DNA from: Secundilactobacillus collinoides DSM 20515 = JCM 1123
Lineage (GTDB): Bacteria; Bacillota; Bacilli; Lactobacillales; Lactobacillaceae
Assembly (NCBI RefSeq): GCF_001435975.1
Contig: NZ_AYYR01000044.1
Coordinates: 1 to 64,000 of the forward strand
DNA: 64,000 nucleotides
Reading direction: 5' to 3'
Notes under the pieces: model-generated
Seen by the model: the letters and a program-made list of their open reading frames with translations, nothing else
The model's database searches: none
What the model was told of the DNA's origin: nothing
Position numbers and translations under genes: made by a program
Shown: piece after piece, positions 26,141-35,166 of the stretch
Position numbering within the stretch: position 1 is the first letter of the stretch
Layout: every line of letters begins with the position of its first letter

Positions 26141-27523
26141 ATGAAGGCAATTAAGACGTATCAGGGTAAAAAAGTGATCGTAGTGGGACTTGCGAAGAGC
26201 GGGTTCAATGCTGCCAAATTGCTGCACCAGCTTGGCGCTGTTGTGACGGTCAGTGATCAGCAGCCCCTCGATAAAAACACAGAAGCACAGGAATTAACAG
26301 CAACCGGAAACTTTACGGTGCTGACCGGTAAGCAAACACCAGACCAGCTCGATGCTGGTTTTGATTTAATGGTGAAAAATCCCGGCATTCCTTACGATGT
26401 GCCGATCGTGCAGGCGGCACTTGAACAAAAACTGCCAATTATTACTGAAATTGAACTTGCCAGTGAGATCAACGAAGCGGAGTTGATTGCTGTCACAGGC
26501 AGTAACGGTAAGACGACAACTACAACCATGATCACAAAGATGCTCAATCAGGAACGAACCGCTGGCCGCAGTGCCTATGCCGGCAACATTGGAATTCCTG
26601 CAAGCAAGGTTGCGGAAACGATGACCTCTGATGACACCTTGGTGCTTGAAACGTCGAGCTTTATGCTGCTTGGGGTTACCGCGTTTCATCCTCACGTTGC
26701 TGTTCTGATAAATATTTTCTCAAACCATTTGGACTACCACAAAACCCGTGAAAACTACGTGAAAGCGAAAATGCGGATCACGATGAACCAGACCGCTGAC
26801 GACTATTTTGTCGTTAACTTTGATTCCAAAGAATTGATTGGGTTAAGCAAACAATCCAAAGCTAAGATCGTGCCGTTTTCACGTGAAGGCGTTACCCATG
26901 AAGGTGCCTACGAATCAGATGGCAACCTGTACTTCAAAGATGAATTGGTTATGGCCGCTGCCGATATCAAGGTACCAGGGGACCACAACGTTGAAAATGC
27001 GCTGGCCGCTATTGCAGTGGCTAAGATCCATGGCAAATCAAATGAAGCAATCAAACACGTCTTAACGACTTTTGGCGGTGTTCGGCACCGGACGCAATAC
27101 GTGCTGACCAGTGAGGGTCGGCAGTTTTATAACGATTCAAAGGCGACTGATATGGAAGCCACAGAGATGGCATTGAAGGGCTTCAAACAACCAGTTGTCC
27201 TGTTAGCCGGCGGGCTAGACCGCGGGTACACATTCGAACGGTTAGTCCCATTTTTTAAGGCCCATGTGAAGGGTATCGTTTTATTCGGTGAAACCAAGGA
27301 TCTGTTGAAAGATGCTGCGGAACAGGCGGGCGTACCAACCATCAAGATGAGCGAAAATGCTGAAACAGCTGTACCAACGGCTTATGAAATGAGTGCTCCT
27401 GGTGACGTGATCTTACTGTCGCCAGCAAATGCCAGCTGGGATCAGTACCCTAATTTTGAAGTACGCGGGGACAAGTTTATCCAAGCGGTTGAAACACTGA
27501 CCGGCAAGAAGGAGGAACAATAA
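26141..27523 (+). CDS. murD: UDP-N-acetylmuramoylalanine--D-glutamate ligase
   Basis: This is a Mur ligase of 460 residues that adds D-glutamate. N-terminal UDP-binding Rossmann domain ([10 protein letters not shown]), ATP loop GSNGKTTT (about residues 122-129), HNVEN (about 285-289), [10 protein letters not shown] (about 307-316) and NDSKATD (about 328-334) are all present. It overlaps murG by 1 bp (TAATG). The ribosome binding site (AGGTGG) is somewhat distant. Confidence 0.96.
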   Translation: MKAIKTYQGKKVIVVGLAKSGFNAAKLLHQLGAVVTVSDQQPLDKNTEAQELTATGNFTVLTGKQTPDQLDAGFDLMVKNPGIPYDVPIVQAALEQKLPIITEIELASEINEAELIAVTGSNGKTTTTTMITKMLNQERTAGRSAYAGNIGIPASKVAETMTSDDTLVLETSSFMLLGVTAFHPHVAVLINIFSNHLDYHKTRENYVKAKMRITMNQTADDYFVVNFDSKELIGLSKQSKAKIVPFSREGVTHEGAYESDGNLYFKDELVMAAADIKVPGDHNVENALAAIAVAKIHGKSNEAIKHVLTTFGGVRHRTQYVLTSEGRQFYNDSKATDMEATEMALKGFKQPVVLLAGGLDRGYTFERLVPFFKAHVKGIVLFGETKDLLKDAAEQAGVPTIKMSENAETAVPTAYEMSAPGDVILLSPANASWDQYPNFEVRGDKFIQAVETLTGKKEEQ

Positions 27524-28623
27524 TGCGATTAATGGTATCGGGTGGCGGTACCGGCGGCCATATTTATCCGGCCCTAGCCGTTATCAATGAACTCAAACGC
27601 CAGGACCCGACTGCTGAAGTTATGTACGTCGGCTCACAGCGTGGCATTGAAAGCACCATTGTTCCCGAACTCGGAATTCCGTTTAAGGAAATGGAGATTC
27701 AGGGATTCAAACGGTCACTGTCGCTAGAAAACTTTAAGACCGTTTACTTGTTTTTAAAGAGCGTGCACCGCGCCAAAAAACTCGTGCGGGATTTTAAACC
27801 AGACGTTGTCCTCGGAACCGGGGGCTATGTCTCTGGTGCTGTACTGTACGCAGCAGCCAAACAGCACGTGCCCACGGTTATTCACGAACAAAACAGTGTT
27901 GTCGGGATGACTAACAAATTTTTGAGCCGTTATGTCGATAAAATTGCCATCAATTTTGAGATGGCGCGCGACCAGTTTCAAACTGAAAAAGTTGTGATGA
28001 CCGGGAATCCGCGGGCGCAAGAAGTGGCCAATATTGAAAGTCATTTTGACTTGGCAACGTTTGGGCTGGATAACACCAAACCAACGCTGCTGGTTGTCGG
28101 CGGGTCTCAAGGGGCTTTGAAACTCAATAAGGTCATGGTGGATAGCCTGAAAACCTTTGCGACAAAGGACTATCAAGTCATTTTTGTGACTGGCCCTAAA
28201 CGCTATGACGATGTGATGGCGCAGGTTAAGGAACTGCAAGCACCCAACATCGCCATTAAATCCTACATCAGCAACATGCCGGAAGTCTTACCGAAGATGG
28301 CAGCAGTGGTTGGACGCTCTGGCGCAACCACACTGGCTGAACTTACAGCGCTGGGTGTGCCATCGATTCTGATTCCCAGTCCATACGTGACCGCGGATCA
28401 CCAGACAAAAAACGCTCAGAGTTTAGTAAACGCCAACGCGGCGTTGATGATCAAAGAAGCGGACCTTTCTGCTGAGACTTTGATCAGTACGGTTGACCAA
28501 TTAATGACTGATCCTGAAAAACAAGCGGCCATGGCTGCAGCTTCCAAGAAGCTGGGCAAGCCGCACGCGGCTACAGAAATGGTTGATTTGTTGAAGTCGG
28601 TGATCAAGACGCACCAGGCTTGA
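27523..28623 (+). CDS. murG: Lipid II synthase MurG
   Basis: MurG transfers GlcNAc to lipid I at the inner face of the membrane. The glycine-rich [13 protein letters not shown] (about residues 7-19), HEQNSVVG (about 125-132), GGSQGA (about 189-194) and [10 protein letters not shown] (about 263-272) are the donor- and acceptor-site motifs. Length 366 is usual. Translation is coupled to murD. After it comes a 384-bp insertion-like gap before ftsQ. Confidence 0.96.
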   Translation: MRLMVSGGGTGGHIYPALAVINELKRQDPTAEVMYVGSQRGIESTIVPELGIPFKEMEIQGFKRSLSLENFKTVYLFLKSVHRAKKLVRDFKPDVVLGTGGYVSGAVLYAAAKQHVPTVIHEQNSVVGMTNKFLSRYVDKIAINFEMARDQFQTEKVVMTGNPRAQEVANIESHFDLATFGLDNTKPTLLVVGGSQGALKLNKVMVDSLKTFATKDYQVIFVTGPKRYDDVMAQVKELQAPNIAIKSYISNMPEVLPKMAAVVGRSGATTLAELTALGVPSILIPSPYVTADHQTKNAQSLVNANAALMIKEADLSAETLISTVDQLMTDPEKQAAMAAASKKLGKPHAATEMVDLLKSVIKTHQA

Positions 28624-28672
28624 TGCCGGCTTCACAATAAATGAAATGACGGCGCTGTTAGTCATATTAGAT

Positions 28673-28864
28673 ATCAACTCAAGATTGAATGTGCTGCTGA
28701 ATTCAGTTTGACCGTACTTGCGACGGTGTTTAATTGCAGATAGCTGAAATGTTTTCCGCAGGGTGGGAGACTCCTGCTGGCGGGACTTTGGACATCAACT
28801 CAAGATTGAATGTGCTGCTGAATTCAGTTTGACCGTACTTGCGACGGTGTTTAATTGCAGATAA
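28673..28864. repeat. Tandem repeat, period 121 bp, two copies
   Basis: Positions 28673-28742 and 28794-28863 are identical over 70 nt (both start ATCAACTCAAGATTG). The next 50 nt of each unit (28743-28793 and 28864-28914) are much less alike and correspond to the left arm of the palindromic element. The identical part contains a short CCGT/ACGG hairpin. Confidence 0.95.
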
Positions 28865-28872
28865 CTGAAACG

Positions 28873-28989
28873 CGTTCCGCAAGGCAGAGGGCTCCTGCAT
28901 AAGTGACTCTGGGCACAAAAGTCAGGCCCGGACTTTTATGCCCAGAGTCGCTTATGCTCCGCCCTCTAGGCGCCTTGCTCCACACTCTT
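28873..28989. repeat. Palindromic repeat element, copy A
   Basis: A long inverted repeat centred on 28924-28930 (loop AGGCCCG). Three stems in order from outside: GCAAGGC/GCCTTGC, AGAGGGC/GCCCTCT and a 27-bp central stem beginning GCATAAG and ending AAAAGTC. The left flank is GAAACGCGTTCC and the right flank CTCCACACTCTT, both shared with copy B at 53.9 kb. It ends 3 nt before the ftsQ ribosome binding site. There is no T-run, so it is not a normal terminator. Confidence 0.85.
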
Positions 28990-29007
28990 GAAAGGAGGCG
29001 AACTGAG

Positions 29008-29859
29008 ATGCCCTTTAAATTGGATCGAAAACGGTCGAATCGCAAAGTTGCGGTGACACCGTGGGAGAAGTATCAAAATCGACAAGAGGAACGGGAAAAA
29101 GCTGCTAAGAAACAAAAACGGCCGTCCCGAATTGGCACCAAACTGCCACGGCTGAAACATCAAAAACACAGACGGTTACTGAAACGAATGAGTATCCTCG
29201 TGGGCATCTTCTTAGTCATCCTATTGTTTGCAGGTTACTTTGCAACGCCCATTAGCCATATTTCGAAGATCACGGTGACTGGTAATCGGGTCGTCAAGAC
29301 GTCAACGGTTGAAAAAATGACCGGCGTGAAAACGGGCGATTCAATCTATAAGGTCGCCGGCAGTAATGCGAAAACGATTGCGCAACGTGTTACCGCTAAG
29401 TATCCGCGAGTAAAGGAAATTTCTTTTAAGATTAAAAATCAAAATCAGCTGACCGTTCACGTGGTTGAATACCAGACTGCCGGGTTTGTCCCAAGCAATG
29501 GGTATTATCGCATCGCCTTGGAAAGTGGTGTGATCTCAAAGGAGAAACGAAAGCAGCCGACTGGCAGCTATCCGGTGTATGACAAATTCACTTCGACTCA
29601 CCGGTTGCACCAAATGATCCTGCAATTTGCAAAATTGGCACCAAAAATTAAAACTGGAATATCAGAAATTCAATTTTCTCCAACAAAATCGAATCCAGAA
29701 CGTATTCACGTTTTTATGAATGATGGCAATGAAGTTTACGCAACTTTGACAACATTTGCAGCCAAAATGGCGTATTATCCGAGCATTGCAGCAAAAATGA
29801 AACGCAAGGGTGTGGTTAATTTGGAAATCGGTGCTTACTCTTACCCGTTTTCAAGTTAA
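29008..29859 (+). CDS. ftsQ: Cell division protein FtsQ/DivIB
   Basis: A bitopic divisome protein of 283 residues: a long basic cytoplasmic region (about residues 1-60), one transmembrane segment (about 62-83), a POTRA domain (about 86-155, starting ISHITKITVTGN-like) and a beta domain. I start at the ATG at 29008, 9 nt from AGGAGG; the frame is open further upstream through the repeat element but without a better site. It follows the palindromic element directly, so translation from a murG-ftsQ message could be affected by that hairpin. Confidence 0.93.
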   Translation: MPFKLDRKRSNRKVAVTPWEKYQNRQEEREKAAKKQKRPSRIGTKLPRLKHQKHRRLLKRMSILVGIFLVILLFAGYFATPISHISKITVTGNRVVKTSTVEKMTGVKTGDSIYKVAGSNAKTIAQRVTAKYPRVKEISFKIKNQNQLTVHVVEYQTAGFVPSNGYYRIALESGVISKEKRKQPTGSYPVYDKFTSTHRLHQMILQFAKLAPKIKTGISEIQFSPTKSNPERIHVFMNDGNEVYATLTTFAAKMAYYPSIAAKMKRKGVVNLEIGAYSYPFSS

Positions 29860-29904
29860 AACCTCGCTATTGTAGGCACTTAGCACTTTTTTATCAGTGT
29901 GTAT

Positions 29905-29916
29905 TTGTGGTAAACT
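29905..29916 (+). promoter_or_regulatory. Putative ftsA promoter (extended -10)
   Basis: TTGTGGTAAACT, with TG one base before TAAACT. The identical 12-mer is at 21061-21072 before mraZ. No clear -35 is visible. A start near 29923 would give a leader of about 57 nt. Confidence 0.5.
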
Positions 29917-29979
29917 AAGTTGTAAACTACGACGATTTAGGTAATAAACAAATATGTCGGAATTAAGGGAGGCTCCTGC

Positions 29980-31314
29980 ATGATGGATACTTCAGGTATG
30001 TACGTGGGACTTGATATAGGGACGACCTCAATCAAAGTTATCGTGGCTGAGTATTTGGAAGGTCAATTGAACGTTTTAGGGGTAGGTAATGAACGTTCGG
30101 CCGGACTCAGCCGTGGGGTCATTGTTGATATTGATAAGGCAAGCGAAGCAATCAAGAATGCAGTTAAATCTGCGGAGGAGAAAGCTAGCATTGAGATTCA
30201 CGATGTGGTGGTGGGCATTTCCGCCAACATGTTGAAGATCGAACCGGTGAACGGTCTGGTGGCCATTGGCGACCAAGCGCGGGAAATAACGGACCAAGAT
30301 GTTCGTGACGTCGCGGCGGCCGCAATCATCCAAAACTTGCCGCCGGAACGCGAGATCATTAATTTGATTCCGGATGAGTTCGTCGTTGACGGCTTTGATG
30401 GCATCAAGGATCCGCGTTCGATGGTTGGTGTTCGGTTAGAAATGCACGGGATGTTGTTTACCGGTCCCAAGACGATCGTACATAATACGAAAAAGGCAGT
30501 TGAGCAAGCCGGCTTAAACCCGCAGTTAGCGGTTGTGAGTCCAATTGCACAGGGGCTCAGTATTTTAAGCGATGGTGAACAGGACTTTGGCACGATTTTA
30601 CTTGATCTGGGCGGCGGCCAAACAACCGCAGCTGTGATTCATGATCACAGATTGAAGTATGCTGAGGTGGACCCTGAAGGCGGCGACTACATCACCAAAG
30701 ATATTTCGGTGGTGTTGAATACGTCAATTGAAAATGCAGAAAAATTAAAACGCAATTATGGGTACGCGGATGCCACCCGCGCTGCTGAAGACAATCAGTT
30801 TCCAGTCGACGTGGTAGGCCAAAGCCGTCCCACTGAAATCACAGAGCAGTATCTGGCCGAAATTATTGAGGCGCGGTTATCTCAAATTTTTGATAAGCTG
30901 AAGGGCCAGTTAGCTGCCACAAACGCGTTATCATTACCAGGTGGGATCGTTGTCACCGGTGGGGTTGCAGCCTTGCCGGGTATCGTGGACCTGCTGAAGG
31001 CAGATTTTGATGACGTGCCGGTTCGGGTTGCCATCCCTGATCAAATGGGGCTGCGCCACCCGTCGTTTACCCAGGCATTGTCACTGGTGAACTATCGGGG
31101 TCAGCTTAATGAAATTGACCTGCTTGTTCAATCAGCTTTGGCTGGCAACCAGCAACTCGTTTCACAAATTGCTAAGAAGCCAGCCCCAACGCCCAAGGCT
31201 CAGTCGCAGACTGAACCGCAACAGGCAGCAACAGCGACGGAAAAACGTAACAAACAGGCACCTAAAAAGCGCGGTCAAGGACTTAAAAAGTTCTTTAGCG
31301 ACTTCTTTGACTAA
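29980..31314 (+). CDS. ftsA: Cell division protein FtsA
   Basis: This actin-like ATPase of 444 residues tethers FtsZ to the membrane. Blocks include VGLDIGTTSIKV (about residues 8-19), LDLGGGQTT (about 208-216) and VTGGVAALPG (about 326-335). A Gln/Lys-rich linker leads to a C-terminal amphipathic helix (LKKFFSDFFD) for membrane binding. The ATG at 29980 is 7 nt from GGGAGG. Confidence 0.96.
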   Translation: MMDTSGMYVGLDIGTTSIKVIVAEYLEGQLNVLGVGNERSAGLSRGVIVDIDKASEAIKNAVKSAEEKASIEIHDVVVGISANMLKIEPVNGLVAIGDQAREITDQDVRDVAAAAIIQNLPPEREIINLIPDEFVVDGFDGIKDPRSMVGVRLEMHGMLFTGPKTIVHNTKKAVEQAGLNPQLAVVSPIAQGLSILSDGEQDFGTILLDLGGGQTTAAVIHDHRLKYAEVDPEGGDYITKDISVVLNTSIENAEKLKRNYGYADATRAAEDNQFPVDVVGQSRPTEITEQYLAEIIEARLSQIFDKLKGQLAATNALSLPGGIVVTGGVAALPGIVDLLKADFDDVPVRVAIPDQMGLRHPSFTQALSLVNYRGQLNEIDLLVQSALAGNQQLVSQIAKKPAPTPKAQSQTEPQQAATATEKRNKQAPKKRGQGLKKFFSDFFD

Positions 31315-31338
31315 TTCGAACCACTGGAGGGATTTCAA

Positions 31339-32595
31339 ATGGAATTTTCGTTAGACTCGACACAGAATCATAGTGCCAACATTAAAGTTATCGGCGTCGG
31401 CGGCGGTGGCGGCAACGCCGTCAACCGAATGATCGAAGAAGACGTTAAGGGCGTTGAATTTATCGTGGCTAACACGGATGTTCAAGCCTTAGAAGCTTCA
31501 AAAGCTGAGACTAAAATTCAACTCGGCCCGAAACTCACTCGTGGGTTAGGCGCCGGATCAAACCCTGAGATCGGATCAAAGGCCGCTCAGGAAAGTGAAG
31601 AACAAATCGGCGAAGCATTAGCGGGAGCCGACATGGTCTTTGTCACTGCCGGCATGGGCGGTGGTACTGGGAACGGTGCCGCACCAATTGTCGCTAAATT
31701 AGCCAAGGAACAGGGCGCGTTAACCGTGGGTGTCGTTACCCGACCATTTACGTTTGAAGGCCCTAAGCGTGGCCGCTTCGCTCTTGAAGGCGTGGCTCAG
31801 ATGAAAGAAAACGTTGATACGCTGATCGTCATCGCCAATAATCGTCTGCTCGAGATTGTTGACAAGAAAACGCCAATGATGGAAGCCTTCCAGGAAGCTG
31901 ACAATGTGTTACGTCAGGGTGTTCAAGGCATTTCTGACCTGATTACAAGTCCTGGGTACGTGAACTTGGACTTTGCCGATGTGAAAACGGTGATGCAGGA
32001 TCAGGGTTCTGCTTTAATGGGTATCGGTTCAGCCAACGGTGAAAACCGTACTGAGGATGCCACCAAGAAGGCCATTTCGTCACCACTTTTGGAAGTGTCA
32101 ATCGATGGCGCAGAACAAGTGCTGTTAAACATTACTGGTGGTCCAGACCTGTCCCTGTTTGAAGCACAGGCTGCTTCAGAAATTGTCTCGTCAGCTGCTA
32201 CTAGCGACGTCAACATCATTTTTGGGACGTCCATTGATGAAAACTTAGGCGATGAGGTTCGGGTCACAGTTATCGCCACCGGGATCGACCAGCGGAACAA
32301 AGGCGGCCGTCCAGGCACACGCAGCGCCCGGCATCTGAGCCAAGATGGTAAATCAGATACACACACAACTCAAAACACGAACCAGTTAGACTCGGATCAG
32401 TTGGATCACGGTAGCAACAATAGTGACACCAACAATGATCACATGGTCAGTCACCGACCAGACGCAAGCGAATTCGACGGTGTTTCAAAACCCGACTTCA
32501 GCGTCTTCAACAGCGACGACATCGATAGTCAAAACGGCGATGATTCAGGGTTAGATACACCACCATTCTTCAAGCATCGTCGGAAGCAAGACTAA
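31339..32595 (+). CDS. ftsZ: Cell division protein FtsZ
   Basis: This tubulin-like GTPase of 418 residues forms the Z-ring. The GTP signature GGGTGNGA is at about residues 108-115; the T7 loop lies in the FADVKTVM region (about 213-220). After residue 317 comes a polar linker rich in Asp, Asn and His and a conserved-type C-terminal tail ([13 protein letters not shown]), the binding site for FtsA and SepF. It is 24 bp after ftsA. Confidence 0.97.
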   Translation: MEFSLDSTQNHSANIKVIGVGGGGGNAVNRMIEEDVKGVEFIVANTDVQALEASKAETKIQLGPKLTRGLGAGSNPEIGSKAAQESEEQIGEALAGADMVFVTAGMGGGTGNGAAPIVAKLAKEQGALTVGVVTRPFTFEGPKRGRFALEGVAQMKENVDTLIVIANNRLLEIVDKKTPMMEAFQEADNVLRQGVQGISDLITSPGYVNLDFADVKTVMQDQGSALMGIGSANGENRTEDATKKAISSPLLEVSIDGAEQVLLNITGGPDLSLFEAQAASEIVSSAATSDVNIIFGTSIDENLGDEVRVTVIATGIDQRNKGGRPGTRSARHLSQDGKSDTHTTQNTNQLDSDQLDHGSNNSDTNNDHMVSHRPDASEFDGVSKPDFSVFNSDDIDSQNGDDSGLDTPPFFKHRRKQD

Positions 32596-32631
32596 TCTGC
32601 GCTGACTGGGTTTGCGAAAGGAGCGTAAGAG

Positions 32632-33066
32632 ATGGGAAAATTTAGTATGAGCCGTTTTTTTGGGATCGATGACGATTACGATACGGCTGACTATAATCAA
32701 ACTGATGAACAAGCGCCGACTGAAAACGATGCGATTCGTTCAGAATTACCGCGTCGCAGCGGCAATAAAGTCGTCTCAATCAACGCACCGCGGCCTTCAG
32801 CGAACAAGATTGCCTTGTTCGAACCGCGTTTATACTCTGATGTCCAAGAAATCGCGAGCCAGCTGATCAAAAATCAGGCGGTTATCGTGAATCTTGGCCG
32901 AATTGACAAGGGAGAAGCGCGGCGTATCATTGATTTTTTGACCGGCACGGTTTTTGCCATTGAAGGCGATATTGAACGAGTGGGGGACCAGATTTTTCTG
33001 TGCACCCCACGCAATTTCGAAATCAGCGGCGACATCTCGGCTAGTCTGAACGATAAGCTCAATTAA
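32632..33066 (+). CDS. sepF: Cell division protein SepF
   Basis: SepF is a Z-ring-associated protein of 144 residues. An N-terminal membrane-binding amphipathic helix (MGKFSMSRFFGI) and acidic linker precede the globular domain (about residues 58-142), with the block LIKNQAVIVNLGRIDKGEARRIIDFL. The ATG follows GAAAGGAG. It is next to ftsZ, as in most Firmicutes. Confidence 0.95.
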   Translation: MGKFSMSRFFGIDDDYDTADYNQTDEQAPTENDAIRSELPRRSGNKVVSINAPRPSANKIALFEPRLYSDVQEIASQLIKNQAVIVNLGRIDKGEARRIIDFLTGTVFAIEGDIERVGDQIFLCTPRNFEISGDISASLNDKLN

Positions 33067-33077
33067 GGAGTGAGTCT

Positions 33078-33362
33078 TTGATCCAAGCAATTAGTATGAT
33101 TTTTTGGGTGTTATCACACTTAATCGAGCTTTATAGCTGGGCGATTGTGATTTACGCACTACTAAGCTGGTTTCCAGGAGCCTACCAAACCGCATTTGGT
33201 CAATTCCTGGCGCGAATCGTTGAACCGTTCCAACGCTGGTTTAACTTTGCACACATTGGCATGATTGGCTTTGCACCAATCGTTGCCTTGATTGTGCTGC
33301 AGGTTGTCAGTTACGGGCTGACGTTCGTTGAGCAAATTATTTTTCGACTATTAGGGTATTAA
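33078..33362 (+). CDS. YggT family membrane protein
   Basis: A 94-residue protein with two hydrophobic segments (about residues 5-28 and 65-85), matching the YggT/YlmG family. Family members influence nucleoid and membrane organisation; the molecular role is unclear. Start TTG at 33078, 7 nt from AAGGAG. It sits between sepF and ylmH, the normal order. Confidence 0.9.
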   Translation: MIQAISMIFWVLSHLIELYSWAIVIYALLSWFPGAYQTAFGQFLARIVEPFQRWFNFAHIGMIGFAPIVALIVLQVVSYGLTFVEQIIFRLLGY

Positions 33363-33396
33363 AAAGACTTTATGAGGTTTGTAGGAGGAGTTAAAA

Positions 33397-34179
33397 TTGG
33401 CTGACAACATCGCACAGCACTTCCGTCGGGAGGAAGCTCCCTTCGTTGAGAGTGCCACAGGTTGGATTCAACAGGCCAACGACGAATATCGTCCCATTTT
33501 GACTCATTTTTTGAATCCTCGGCAACAGTATATCTTGGAAACACTTGTAAACCGGGTGACGGGTGTAAAATTACGGCAAAATGGCGGTTATCCTGGGGCA
33601 GAAATGCAACGAGGGTTGATTTATCCGGATTATTTTGAAACGAGTGATTCGGATTTTGAGCTGAACCTTTTTGAAATCGATTACCCGGTCAAGTTTTCCG
33701 AACTGCACCATGGTCAAATTCTTGGCTCGATGCTGGCAGCCGGTATCGATCGCGACGTTCTTGGTGATATTATAACCGACGGCACGCGTTGGCAGGTATA
33801 TACAACGTCAGAAATGGCAGCGTATATTAGTGATCAGGTAACCCGGATGGGGAAAATCAAAGTGCGACTGCTGCCGCTTGAATTGACAGCGCATATTGCA
33901 CCGTTAACGGCTTGGGAAGATGAAACGACGACGCTGTCATCTGCGCGGGTCGATAACGTGGTTGCCACGGCGTTTCATTTATCGCGGCACCATGCCAAGC
34001 AGTTGATTGAAGCTGGAAAGATCCAACTCAATTGGAACGACTTTGAACGTCCGGATTACCAGTTGGCTCACCAGGATATCATTTCAGTTCGCGGGTTCGG
34101 CCGAGTTAGATTGAACAGTGTTGATGGTGTCACCAAGCGTGATAAGCTACGTGTCACGTTGTCAGTATTACACAAGTAA
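33397..34179 (+). CDS. S4-domain RNA-binding protein YlmH
   Basis: This protein of 260 residues has a C-terminal S4 RNA-binding domain (about residues 183-245, with DNVVATAFHLSRHHAKQLIEAGKIQLNW). YlmH homologues have been linked to ribosome rescue and division-gene clusters. Start TTG at 33397, behind AGGAGGAG. It overlaps nothing; divIVA follows after 16 bp. Confidence 0.9.
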   Translation: MADNIAQHFRREEAPFVESATGWIQQANDEYRPILTHFLNPRQQYILETLVNRVTGVKLRQNGGYPGAEMQRGLIYPDYFETSDSDFELNLFEIDYPVKFSELHHGQILGSMLAAGIDRDVLGDIITDGTRWQVYTTSEMAAYISDQVTRMGKIKVRLLPLELTAHIAPLTAWEDETTTLSSARVDNVVATAFHLSRHHAKQLIEAGKIQLNWNDFERPDYQLAHQDIISVRGFGRVRLNSVDGVTKRDKLRVTLSVLHK

Positions 34180-34195
34180 ACGGGGAGGAACTCTT

Positions 34196-34894
34196 ATGGT
34201 ACTAAGCCCACTGGATATTCATAATAAGGAATTTTCAACAAAGTTACGTGGTTATAACATTGATGAGGTCAACGATTTCTTGGAACAGATCATCAAGGAC
34301 TATCAGATTACGTTGGATTCAAACAAGAGCTTGACGGAACAGCTGGATGCCAGCAATGAAAAGCTTAAGTACTTCAATGATTTGAAGGATTCGTTGAACC
34401 AGTCCATCATTGTTGCGCAGGAGGCCGCTGATAAGGTGCGGGCAAATTCCCAAAAGGAAGCCGACATCATTAATCGCGAGGCCCAAAAGCAGGCCAATGA
34501 CGTGGTGAGCGAGGCAACCGATAAGGCCAACCAATTACTTGAGGAAGCTTCAAATCGGGCTAAGCAATTAGCCGTTGAGACGGATGATTTGAAAAAGAGT
34601 ACACGTGTCTTCCGACAACGTTTGCAGGTGATGCTTGAATCCCAGTTAGAAGAGATTAAGTCGGACAACTGGAATGAGTTGTTAAAGGACGATGGCTCCT
34701 CATCTTATGAAGACATCAAGAAAGCCATTTCTGATAACAGTCTTGACAATGACGCTGAAGATGGCGTAAACTCAGACACACAAGCAGATGATGATTCCGA
34801 TCAGATTTACGATGCTGACCAGCCAGTTGATCCGGAGCACGATACGCGGACCGAAACGGTGGTCATTTTCCCAGATGATGATCAAAAGGCGTAA
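34196..34894 (+). CDS. divIVA: Cell division initiation protein DivIVA
   Basis: This coiled-coil protein of 232 residues binds curved membrane at poles and septa. The N-terminal lipid-binding block is [26 protein letters not shown] (about residues 4-29). A long Ala/Glu/Gln-rich coiled coil covers about 30-150 and the acidic tail (about 165-232) is variable. The ATG at 34196 follows GGGGAGG; the frame is open upstream into ylmH. Confidence 0.95.
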   Translation: MVLSPLDIHNKEFSTKLRGYNIDEVNDFLEQIIKDYQITLDSNKSLTEQLDASNEKLKYFNDLKDSLNQSIIVAQEAADKVRANSQKEADIINREAQKQANDVVSEATDKANQLLEEASNRAKQLAVETDDLKKSTRVFRQRLQVMLESQLEEIKSDNWNELLKDDGSSSYEDIKKAISDNSLDNDAEDGVNSDTQADDDSDQIYDADQPVDPEHDTRTETVVIFPDDDQKA

Positions 34895-34959
34895 TTGTTT
34901 GCGCAAATGAATACCGCACAAGAAGAACAGCAAGTCAGATAAGATACATACAAGCGAGC

Positions 34960-35133
34960 CGGAAACTGGTGAAAGTTCGGCGGTCCCTGTTGTCTGACGG
35001 ATCATCTTCTAGCTGTTTGGCTGAAGCAGTAAGCCAAGCCGGTTCGACCCGTTATCGTCATGTAAGAAGAATGCTAAATTCTAAAAATTGGGTGGTACCA
35101 CGAAGACTTCGTCCCTTGGATGAGGTCTTTTTT
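34960..35133 (+). promoter_or_regulatory. T-box riboswitch leader of ileS
   Basis: The T-box core GGTGGTACCACG is at 35091-35102, followed by a terminator GACTTCGTCC/GGATGAGGTC with a seven-T run (35103-35133). Upstream, a stem I-like region (34953-35015) contains ATC at 35001-35003 and 35004-35006; either could be the isoleucine specifier. Uncharged tRNA-Ile should stabilise the antiterminator and allow ileS expression. Confidence 0.92.
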
Positions 35134-35166
35134 TGTTGCCATGCAAAAATTCAAGGAGGGACCCTA

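Larger units (their letters stand above)
28624..29007. other. murG-ftsQ gap with repeats
   Basis: An unusually long gap inside the dcw cluster. It carries a tandem repeat of period 121 bp (28673 onwards) and the palindromic element at 28873-28989. No gene is supported; open frames here are by-products of the repeats. Confidence 0.85.

Noticed and set aside
28730-29045. Minus-strand frames of 62-64 codons over the murG-ftsQ repeats
   Set aside because: They share residues only because they read the tandem repeat units; no start site supports translation.
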